Positions 55,251-64,000 of a DNA stretch of 64,000 bases are shown in pieces. The stretch is from assembly GCA_018398765.1 (NCBI GenBank), contig JAHBMJ010005859.1, forward strand, positions 1 through 64,000, in the 5' to 3' direction. The position numbers and the translations under genes were made by a program. The notes under the pieces were generated by a model that saw nothing but the letters and a program-made list of their open reading frames with translations, made no database searches and had not been told where the DNA came from. Numbering within the stretch: position 1 is the first letter of the stretch; each line of letters begins with the position of its first letter. The stretch is from Chromera velia. Lineage: Eukaryota; Sar; Chromeraceae.

Positions 55251-58200
55251 CCTGAAAGAAAGGAAGCGATTCGGAAAAAGTGAAGTGAAGAAAAGACTAT
55301 ATAGTCTGTCTGCCTGTCTGTCCGAAAGAAAGGAAGCGATTCGGAAAAAGTGAAGTGAAGAAAAGACTATATAGTCTGTCTGCCTGTCTGTCCGAAAGAA
55401 AGGAAGCGATTCGGAAAAAGTGAAGTGAAGAAAAGACGATATAGTCTGTCCCCCTCTCCCGCCTTCTTTGTGCAGCACGGAGGTGCCGAAATTGAATCTC
55501 GACCAAGTCTTTTGTCAGTCAGTCAGGGGGACAGGCAGGCAGTCCGTGAATTGTCTGGTTTGACAGTCGGGCTGTGTAGAAAAATCAGTAAGGAATGAGA
55601 GAGCCCTGCTGTCCGAGATTTCTCTCTTATCTAATCATGTTCTGTTCGTTCTCCGTACATTCGTCTTGCGTATCGTTTCGGGCGGTCTGATTCCATCGTG
55701 TTGTTCGCGTTGCCTGTCGGACGTGGGGCTGGAGAGGCAGGCGAAAGAAAGAGTACGGAAGCAAAAATTCCGAGAGGCTCTCCCTCCCTCTCTTTTTGGC
55801 TGCTCATTTGGGTGTCTGGAACTGTTTTTGTTTTTGACTGCATGCAGTGGCGAAGGACGAAGTGGCAGACACGGTGCAGCAGGAGCTCCAGAAGTCAATG
55901 GACGATTTCGGGTGAGTGAGGGAGTGATGGAGGGGGTCAAATTTGCTTCCTTCATTTTCCCCTAGCTTCGCTTTTTGCTTGGTTCATGGTGGTCCATCTG
56001 TTCTGTGTATGGTTCCAGCGGTTCCGTCAAAAAACGAAATCCTGTCAAAGACATCATGGAATCAAAAAGAAAAAAAAAGAAGATCTCTCTTAGAGTTTTC
56101 AGGAGCGCGTTTACGCTCTCCCCCGTCAATTGAACGCAAAGAAAGAAACGGTGAGGCCAACACCGTCGCCTCACTTGGTTTTCTTCCTTTTCTTCCCCAG
56201 TGCTCTCTCTTGCTTTCGTTGAAGCGCAAAGAATCTTTCTTTGTGTGGGGGGGGCGGAGAGGCCAATTGCCCGACTGAAGTGTACGGCTCGGCTTATCTC
56301 CTCTTTTTCCTCTCTCTGGCCGTCTCCAAGCCAAAGAAGGAGTGCGGCAATAGTTGATTGATTCAGTGGCGAAGTGACTGCGTGACTGAGCGAGTGCAGG
56401 TATGCCATCGAGAAGTCTCTCGTCATTGACATTTCCCCCGATAGAAAGGTCTGCTTATCTCTAAGTCTGTCTTTGTGCTTCTCTCTCTTTGTCCATTTGG
56501 GATATGCACGCGAACAGAAAAAAACAACAAAACAAAAGCCGACCTTTTTCAAGAAAAACATCCCTGGTCTGTGTCTGCGTGTGGACTCAAAGAAAGAATG
56601 TGTGAACGCAGCCCTGCCTCAAAGAAACGGACAACCTTTCCCGCCCAAGTTTTGTTGACTTTGACGCATTGCCGTCAACCTCTCCTTTGACCTTGGTGTC
56701 TCTTTTGCCTCTTTTTCGTCTCTTCTTTGGTACCCACTTTTTGCTGTGAATTATTTCTAGCTGCCCCTGCCGGTCCGTCCGTTGCCCCTTCCTTGCGGCC
56801 ATGCAGTCAGTTTTGACTTTTTTGCCCCTTATACTGCCGTTCCACTCTCTTTTTCTTTGTATGCTGCGTTTCATTTTCCTTTCTCTCAGGTCTCATCTGA
56901 TCTCTTGATCTCATCTGATCTCTCTATGAATTCAGGTGACGGCAGCGATGAACGAAATTGAGGCCAGCAAGAGGTTGAGACGGGCCAATCAGGAGAAGGC
57001 TGAGGTGGGTTGATGGATCCGTGCATGGGGAGGTGGTGATGCCGCTTTCCTGAGTCTTGCCATCTTTTCTCATCTGCCCTTCCAACTGAATGACGAATCC
57101 ACCCCTCCCTTTTCTGCCTCGGTTTACTTCCTCTCCATCGATGCGATTCTGGAATGCATTCCCTCTCCGTCATCTGTATCTGAAGAGAATTCAAGAGCAG
57201 AGGTGCTTTGCGTGCTTTTCCCCTCAAGGAACAAGCGGAAAGCAAACACAATTCTTAATTCTGCTGATTTGGTGTTCTCACCAGACTGCCCGCCCGCTCC
57301 GCCCTTCTCCTCCTGTCTGCATGTCCATGACACGAGTGAGTGCAGATGACAAAGACTGTGATGGTCATGCGAGCAGAGGCAGAGGCCGAGGGGCAATTCC
57401 TCCAGGTCCGTTTGTCTGCCTGTCTGTCTGCTTTCTCTCTGTCTCTCTGTTTAGCTAGCTCTCTCTCTCTGTCTCTCTGTTTAGTTCTCTCTCTCTCTCT
57501 CTCTCTGTCTGTCTCTCTGTTTAGTTCTCTCTCTCTCTCGATCTCGATCTCGATTCAGCGTGTGTCAATTGGACGAATCCATGCATGCCGAGTCTTCTCG
57601 TAGTCCTGTCGTCTCCTTCGTCTCCGTTCTCTTCTCTGACCTCTTGGACTTTGCTGTCTCTCCCGTTCTTCCGTTCTTGTTTTCGACCGTCAGGCAGAAA
57701 CCAGACGGCCTTCACACTTCTTCGTTAGATCTTTCCGACCTCATTACAGGGTGTGTGCGTCAATAGCAAGTTGGTGGAAAGACTCCTTGCGTCTTCTTTG
57801 TTCTGCAGGGCTCTGGTATGGCAAAGCAACGACGGGCGATTATTGAAGGCTTGAGAGAATCGGTCAGTCGTTCAGCCAGTTGGTCAGTCAGTGAGATAAT
57901 CAGTCATCGGTCAGTCAGTTCGACAACAATTACTTTTTGGTCTGTTCTGTTCCTTCCTTGCTTGTGGTGCACAGCGAGGGTCGCACTTTCTGAATTGGTC
58001 GGCTCTTTCGAGAGGAAGGATGGTCAGCTGAGCAGGTGACGCATTCATTCCCTTGTGGGTCTACCTGCCTCCCTGTCTGTCTGTCTCTCTGTTTTGTCTG
58101 TTGTGTTCATGAAGAAGACGAGGGAAAGGAACCGTACAGTCTGTCCATGTAAGTGCTCTCTTTCTAATGGTTTTGTCAATCCTTGATAGGGCTCTGTGTG

Positions 58201-58911
58201 TGCGGACTTGTGTCTTGTCATTTGGCAGAATTAAATCCTCAGCGTTTTCATCCGACGAGTTTTCTTGTCAGGCATCCCCCCAAAACATACATCCCGAGCG
58301 GCGATGATTGCTAATTTATTCTCTGTTTGTTCATTTGATCAACGCAGGTGAAGGATTTCTCCAAGGACATCAAGTCGTCGGACGTGAATGCAAAGACAAT
58401 CCTCGACATGGTCTGTTTGTTTGTTTGTTTTTCGTGCGATTCCCTTACTTAATTCTTGACCATATGTTGTCCTTCGGTCTTTTTTGGCGCAAAAAAATGG
58501 GAGGAGAAAATCGGATAGCCTCAGAGGCTTGGGAAAAAAAAAACGCCGAAAAGATCGCACAGACAGAGAGATGGGGGGGGTCCAGTCAGCCAGGCAGCGA
58601 CGCCAATAACCAAAGTCTGGAATGAAGTAACACGGGAAGAAGTCAAGGAAGAACTTGATCGAGAGCTCCGATTGTTGATGATCTCTGTTATCATTCCTTC
58701 GTGCCTTCTTCAATTCCCTCCTGCCTCTCCCTTCTCTTCGCTGTCTCTGTTCAGGTGGTGATCACTCAATACTTCGACACCCTGAGGGACCTCGCTCACG
58801 GCCAGGCGACATCCATGACCTTCTTCCAGCACGACGAGGGGCCGATGGGACCCATCGCGGAGGTGAGTCTGTTTGCGTGTGTGTGGGGGGGGTGGGGGTG
58901 GGGGGGGGTGG

Positions 58912-58954
<43 letters not shown>

Positions 58955-59197
58955 TGTGTGTGAGTGAGTGAGTGTGTGCGCGTGCGCACGTGTCTGTTCG
59001 TCTGTTGCTTCCTTCTCTGTGCTGAGTGTCGTTCTACGTCTTGCCTCGCAGGGCGGCATGAACAGGGAAGGAAACACAATGACCACAGTCGTTTCACGGT
59101 CTCTCACTCGATGTGTCTTCGTGTGTGTACTTCTTTGCTTCTGCAGGAGATCCGAAATGGCGTCCTTCAGGCGAGGGCAGGGGGCGGGAGGCTCTAA
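52910..59197 (+). CDS. HIR: Hypersensitive-induced response (HIR) protein, SPFH/Band 7 family, 13 exons
   Basis: Exons 52910-52978, 53226-53285, 53644-53736, 53985-54070, 55476-55513, 55848-55911, 56400-56448, 56936-57004, 57346-57405, 57809-57862, 58348-58410, 58755-58862 and 59147-59197 join in phase and encode 287 residues, the length of plant HIR proteins (about 285). MGCC at the N-terminus predicts myristoylation and palmitoylation. The HIR pattern continues with DQTAVVERCGKF, LGPGCHCL, NVPVETKTKDNVFVQLTIAV, EQIKAYVFDVVR, VPKLNLDQVF, DISPDRK, TAAMNEIEASKRL, AEAEAEGQFLQ, AKQRRAIIEGLRES, TQYFDTLRDLA and IRNGVLQAR. HIR proteins form oligomeric scaffolds on the cytosolic face of the plasma membrane. 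No part is missing. Intron 4 (1.4 kb) is swollen by tandem repeats. Confidence 0.95.
54428..55252 (+). repeat. 490-bp tandem duplication in HIR intron 4
   Basis: 54428-54917 is followed by a nearly identical unit from 54918. A third, partial copy of its second half lies at 54319-54426. Each unit ends in (CTGT)n. An undetermined base at 54427 sits exactly at a unit boundary, so copy number may be wrong in the assembly. Confidence 0.9.
55253..55450 (+). repeat. 70-bp tandem repeat, three units, in HIR intron 4
   Basis: Units start at about 55253, 55322 and 55392 (GAAAGAAAGGAAGCGATTCG, then AAGTGAAGTGAAGAAAAGAC, then a TATAGTCTGTC end). A diverged single unit lies at 21529-21576 beside another (CTGT)n run. 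Confidence 0.9.
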
Positions 59198-60082
59198 GTG
59201 CACCGCGATTGAGAGAGGGAGGGAGGGAGGGAGTAATGGTGGGGAGAAGACGGGAGGGTGCGTGCGCCCTTGGGGGTAGCAGAGAGGCGGGATCGAAACA
59301 GAAGTCCATTTGATTTCGTTTACGCTGACTGTGCGGTCGCAGTTCCGTTTCTTCTGTCGCTCTTCTCCTCGGCACGCCTTCCAATTCCGCTCTTTCTCGG
59401 GAGGGAGTCTCGTCACTTTCTCTCGGCACATTCTCCTTTAGACTTTGGCCCGCATACCAACTCAATTGGTACTGTACGTGTTTTCACCCTCCATGCTCGC
59501 TTTCTTGTCGATCCTCCTTCATGTGTTTTCATGAGTCGTCCTCTCGGTTTTGCCGTCACTACACTCCCTGTTAACACCACAACGGGTTTACCCGCTTAGC
59601 TTTACCCGTAGACGCAAGAAAGATGGATAAAGACTAGGATAAAAAGTAAGTTGAGTTGCTCATCTTCAAAGAAATTCAGAGAAAATGTCTGATACCTTTG
59701 AAATGGCTAGGAAAATAGACCCCCGAATAGATTTTCCTGTCATTTCCTAACAAAAAAAAAAGGTATTTTCAATTGAACTTTTAAAGTAAACACAAGAACA
59801 AACTGATTGCCGACATAGATTTCAATGCATGAAGTTTTGTTTTTTATTGAAATTTCTAATCATTTCTAACTGTATGTATATCAAATTTAATATGATTTTT
59901 CCACATGATGTCCTATATATAGACTCATGCATTGCATGATGGCCTATAGACCGATTAATAATATAAATATAAATAATGATGATAATGATGATTGAGGGTT
60001 AAATCCTAGATTTAGTGACGCCAAATCCCAAGCCACTAGCAAGGCTTTGAGGACAACCCAGAGCACACATTTATGGGGGGGG
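59198..60082. other. Intergenic, no gene seen
   Basis: 3' flank of the HIR gene with GGGA repeats near 59215-59230, then AT-rich DNA with short (AAT)n/(GAT)n patches near 59960-59990. Confidence 0.5.
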
Positions 60083-61203
60083 CTGACTCTTTAAAACCAC
60101 CTTTTTCAATTCTTTAATACTGTAATAATTTTTCCCGTCTGCGTATATAGCGTTGACCATCACAGCATGGACAACCTCCACAGGCATAACATCGTAGCTC
60201 TGTGGTACGAATCGTCATCGTATGACTCCCTGACTCTTAAAAACAGAATCCGCTTGAATGCCGTTATGCACTCCTGCTCCATCATCGAATGCAGCTTCGA
60301 AGTCTCCCCAAGGCAACGCCTCTGAACAAGCGATCGCATAAGCCTCCTTGTCTACTGACACTTTCGGGGTCCAGGCGTAGGAGATGATGCCTTTGCTGTA
60401 CATGCCCACAAGAAGCATAAAGCCTCCTCCACCGGCGACGCGGGATAATTTTGTGGGTGGGGGTCCATCAAGAAGGAAGAAGAAGGGATGGGGGTAGCCA
60501 TCCGGACTGTCCAGCTTCCATTTTTTTTCATCTACGTAAATCATTTTATTAAAGTCTAAGGTGCCAGCTCTGTAGTCATCAAGCCACTCTTTGGCCTTTT
60601 CGACTCGTTTACCTCGATTGATTGCAGAGAGCGGGCCCGTTTTTGATGCACGTTTCCGCCCTAGCCATGGCAAAGACTTGAGGAACCTGCATGCAGACAC
60701 ATTAATACAAATTACACTCATAATTACAAGAAAGCTATTTCAATACTTCTATCTAGCTTTTTTTTACTCTCTTAACAGCTTTGTATTCAAATTTAAGTCT
60801 ATTATTCACTTACTGACTTGAGCCAGGTCGTTTTGCCACACTCTTTATATGATACCCCGCATTCCCTTTTCAGAGTCGTCGCAGAAGCATATGCATCTTT
60901 TTGTTCTGCCCGTCTCTTTTGCAAGATTCTTTTAATGGAACGACCGATCCGATCGCGCTTTGCTTTGGTATTCAAGGCTTTCGCAAACCAACAACCTTTG
61001 TGTGTTTGGTTGATTTGAAACTGTCTTGGGGGAGGGACGTTAGTATCTGGCTGTTTGTATTTCTGAACAGTCCCAATAGAGACAGTTACCGGAGGGTTCC
61101 CCTTAGCAAGTCTCTTTCTTATTGCACGGACAGACAACCCTTGACTGTCTAAGTCTCTAATATGGCGTGCAAGGTCCTCTGATATCCCTTCTCCTCTGAC
61201 CAT
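60083..61203 (-). pseudogene. Tc1/mariner-type transposase, copy 1, 3' truncated
   Basis: Exon 61203-60818 encodes the helix-turn-helix part (EDLARHIRDLDSQGLSVRAI, TVSIGTVQKYKQ). A GTCAGT donor and TGCAG acceptor lead to exon 2 from 60686, with FLKSLPWLGRKRASKTGPLS, KMIYVDEKKWKLDSPDG (first catalytic Asp), GGGFMLLVGMYSKGIISYAW and FDDGAGVHNG (second Asp). A stop at 60215 follows a change relative to copy 2. The remaining homology fades at about 60083, before the C-terminal residues of copy 2. The spliced intron inside a transposase is shared by both copies. Confidence 0.85.
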
Positions 61204-61598
61204 CTTTTCAGAGTCTGAAGCTTAGTGAAAGAGGAGATCACTATTTGCGACGCGAGGCCATACCGAGAATGAACACTTATATATTTTTTGGGTGCGGCAC
61301 CGAGCGCCAGTTTTTGTAGCATGCATCAATACATATTTTATTGTATTTAATAATTTAATTTTTGCATCAAAATGTATTGCGTATTGCAACAGTAGTGTTG
61401 CAATAATGTGTTGTTCAGATTTGACACTTAGTGTTAGTCTGGACATAAAGATGACAATGATTGTAAAACACAGACCCCAAACGTCATCACAATGGTCAAG
61501 AGTACTTGCAAACAATCGGGGTCCATACCACAAAAGAGTGTGTATAAAGACTTAAAAAAAGAGAAGACTGTTGCTTCACTAGAGAAATATATTATCCG
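60083..61598. repeat. Direct repeat, copy 1 (Tc1/mariner element and flank)
   Basis: It matches 62482-64000 over its full length at high identity (offset about 2402 bp). The shared part covers the transposase and about 400 bp upstream of its start. Copy 1 lacks the transposase 3' end. The match runs to the window edge, so the repeat may be longer. Confidence 0.9.
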
Positions 61599-61647
61599 AT
61601 AAGCTCTCCCCTTACCTTCATCACAGCCAGAGTCAGAAAGACGAAAA

Positions 61648-62247
61648 GTGCTCTTTGGAGCTGCTTATAGTTACTGGGGAAATGCCTGTAATTTCAAAGG
61701 ATGTAGAGTCCGTCTGCATCACAAACCAGCCAGTGATGGTAGGCTGCTCCCCAATCTGCATCTACATCATGATGAGTATCTGGAAGACTTCCGGACTCAT
61801 GGAGGGTGTGGGATCAAAGTGACTGAAGCGAAGACTCTAGATGGACAGACAGCCTGGGTCAAGAAGTGGGCACGGGTAAACTCACCAGTCTTCACTACCT
61901 TGCTGTGTGAAAAGCACCATGGCTGCGAGGTCCATACGCCTGGGCAGAAAACTAGGAGGAAACCTTTTGTGCTTGACCATAAAATCCCAAAAAATAGGGT
62001 CAGTGTTCATTCTCGGTATGGCCTCGCGGCCTGAGTGGTCATCTCGTGAACCATACATATCTGAAAAGAATCTTTCTACCATTTGTTTTATTGTGTGACT
62101 GCTATCTTATTGCAGGTCCAGTCAGCCAAGGCGAAGGCTGCTCGAGCAGGGGCTACAGGAAACGAGGGGTCAAGACAGGTACGGAAAGCGTCTGACAAGG
62201 GCCTTCGTCCAAAAAAAGAGGTCTGTGTAAAAGTTAGAGATGTGTAG
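61648..62247 (+). CDS. Cys/His-rich protein, possibly FLYWCH-like, between the two transposon copies
   Basis: Open from about 61648 (upstream start not found), the first exon has YWGNACNFKGCRVRLHHK, then LPNLHLHHDEY and CEKHHGC. A GTCAGT donor near 62000 and a TTATTGCAG acceptor at 62115 join in phase to a basic tail (VQSAKAKAARAGATGNEGSR..) ending at 62247. The Y-W, C-x4-C and H-x-H-H spacing recalls FLYWCH/GCM-type zinc folds, which are common in transposon proteins. This is tentative. It could be cargo of a larger element bounded by the two direct repeats. Confidence 0.4.
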
Positions 62248-62361
62248 CTTATTTCATAACTTGCATTGGTATTGGATGAGTTTATAGTGACTCTCTCTCT
62301 GCAAATTTCTTTACCTCTTTTCATGTGCATATATATTCAGTGTATGTATAGAGGGATTTGT

Positions 62362-63605
62362 TCACCACTGCTTTGGAAGGCGTTTTCCTTTAGTGTCAAT
62401 AATCTGCTGTAGACGCTGAGGAAGCTTTTCAATGAGATCTTTGAACAATTTGACGCCTTTTCCATCTTTGTTCAAGACGGTCTGACTCTTTAAAACCGCC
62501 TTTTTCAATTCTTCAATACTGTAATAATTTTTCCCGTCTGCATATATAACGTTGACCATCACAGCATGGACAACCTCCACAGGCATAACATCGTAGCTCT
62601 GTGGTGCGAATCGTCTTTGTGTGACTCCCTGACTCTCGAAAACAGAATCCGCTTGAATGCCGTCATGCACTCCTGCTCCATCATCGAATGCAGCTTCGAA
62701 GTCTTCCCAAGGCAACGCCTCTGAACAAGCGATCGCATAAACCTCCTTGTCTACTGACACTTTCGGGGTCCAAGCGTACTAGGAGATGATGCCTTTGCTG
62801 TACATACCCACAAGAAGCATAAAACCTCCTCCACCGGCGATGCAGGACAATTTTGTGGGTGGGGGTCCATCAAGAAGGAAGAAGAAGGGATGGGGGTAGC
62901 CATCCGGACTATCCAGCTTCCATTTTTTTTCATCTACGTAAATCATTTTATTAAAGTCTAAGGTGCCAGCTCTGTAGTTATCAAGCCACTCTTTGGCCTT
63001 TTTAACTTGTTTACCTCGATTGATTGCAGAGAGCGGGCCCGTTTTTGATGCACGTTTCCGCCCTAGCCATGGCAAAGACTTAAGGAACCTGCATGCAGAC
63101 ACATTAATACAAATTACACTCATAATTACAAGAAAGCTATTTTAATACTTCTATCTAGCTTTTTTTTACTCTCTTAACAGCTTTGTATTCAAATTTAAGT
63201 CTATTATTCACTTACTGACTTGAGCCAGGTCGTTTTGCCACACTCTTTATATGATACCCCGCATTCCCTTTTCAGAGTCGTCGCAGAAGCATATGCATCT
63301 TTTTGTTCTGCCCGTCTCTTTTGCAAGATTCTTTTAATGGAACGACCGATCCGATCGCGCTTTGCTTTGGTATTCAAGGCTTTCGCAAACCAACAACCTT
63401 TGTGTGTTTGGTTGATTTGAAACTGTCTTGGGGGGGGGACATTAGTATCTGGCTGTTTGTATTTCTAAACAGTCCCAATAGAGACAGTTACCGGAGGGTT
63501 CCCCTTAGCAAGTCTCTTTCTTATTGCACGGACAGACAAACCTTGACTGTCTAAGTTTCTAATGTGGCGTGCAAGGTCCTCTGACATTCCTTCTCCTCTG
63601 ACCAT
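62362..63605 (-). pseudogene. Tc1/mariner-type transposase, copy 2, with 3' end
   Basis: The start lies at 63605 and the stop at 62362, so this copy has the C-terminal part missing from copy 1: SYDVMPVEVVHAVMVNVIYA (third catalytic site, P-V-E) and LIEKLPQRLQQIIDTKGKR. A TAG replaces the CAG codon of TVQKYKQ near 63468, and a stop falls near 62780 in the middle, so this copy is also inactive. The intron is the same as in copy 1. Nothing else in the window is close to this family. Confidence 0.85.
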
Positions 63606-64000
63606 CTTTTCAGAGTTTGAAGCTTAGTAAAAGAGGAGATCACTATTTGCGATGCGAGGCCATACCGAGAATGAACACTTATATATTTTTTTGGTGCGGC
63701 ACCGAGCGCCACTTTTTGTAGCATGCATCAATACATATTTTATTGTATTTAATAATTTAATTCTTACATCAAGATGTATTGCGTATTGCAACAGTAGTGT
63801 TACAATAATGTGTTGTTTAGATTTGACATTTAGTGTTGGTCTGGACATGAAGATGACAATGATTGTAAAACACAGACCCCAAACACCATCACAATGGTCA
63901 AGAGTACTTACAAACAATCGGGGTCCATACCACAAAAGAGTGTGTATAAAGACTTGAAAAAAGAGAAGACTGTTGCTTCACTAGAGAAATATATTATCCG
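62482..64000. repeat. Direct repeat, copy 2, running off the window
   Basis: Counterpart of 60083-61598. The two still match at the last base of the window. Confidence 0.9.

Noticed and set aside
61222-61555. About 100-codon frames on both strands, conserved in both direct-repeat copies
   Set aside because: Conservation is explained by the recent duplication. The translations have no recognisable domain and overlap on opposite strands.

Overview
The window is nuclear DNA of a eukaryote with intron-rich genes, many microsatellites and several families of transposable elements. My best guess is a photosynthetic alveolate of the chromerid type (Chromera-like). The reasons are a plastid protein with a two-part leader whose first part ends in ..GVAF before a phenylalanine-type junction, many ATGCAT palindromes of the kind bound by ApiAP2 factors, mid-range GC, and plant-like HIR and CCR4-NOT genes. 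The organism is an inference. Nothing looks prokaryotic: no operons, tRNAs, rRNAs or CRISPR arrays were seen.

Layout. 1-10.6 kb is mobile DNA: the end of a Tc1/mariner-type transposase, an inverted-repeat-bounded segment, a DIRS-order (Ngaro/PAT-like) retroelement with its split direct repeats on the minus strand, and a TA-flanked MITE. 12.8-13.2 kb holds a broken SAM-dependent methyltransferase. 14.2-21.1 kb is a divergent gene pair: a seven-exon RING-H2 protein (minus) and NOT2/CNOT2 of the CCR4-NOT complex (plus). 21.1-24 kb is rich in microsatellites. 24-28.5 kb holds a short-LTR element and pieces of relatives. 28.4-33.2 kb is a decayed LINE whose upstream ORF carries two chromodomain-like repeats. 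34.1-37.2 kb is a second divergent pair: a UDP-glycosyltransferase (minus) and a plastid-targeted Rossmann-fold protein (plus). 38.7-44.3 kb is a third divergent pair: an ankyrin-like acidic protein (minus) and an unknown protein (plus). 45-46.3 kb is a LINE fragment. 47.1-50.3 kb carries three decaying tandem copies of a small coiled-coil gene on the minus strand. 50.4-52.4 kb has unresolved minus-strand exons. 52.9-59.2 kb is a complete 13-exon HIR/SPFH (Band 7) gene. 60-64 kb holds two copies of a Tc1/mariner-type transposon as a direct repeat.

The host genes sit mostly as head-to-head pairs sharing 530-860 bp promoter regions. Three of these regions combine an ATGCAT palindrome with a CG-rich perfect palindrome or hairpin. 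Splice donors are unusual: of 22 inferred introns about half have C at position +3 (GTCAGT and similar) and only two have A there. No single pathway links the genes. Exon structures were read by eye from reading frame, phase and splice signals and have not been checked against transcripts.
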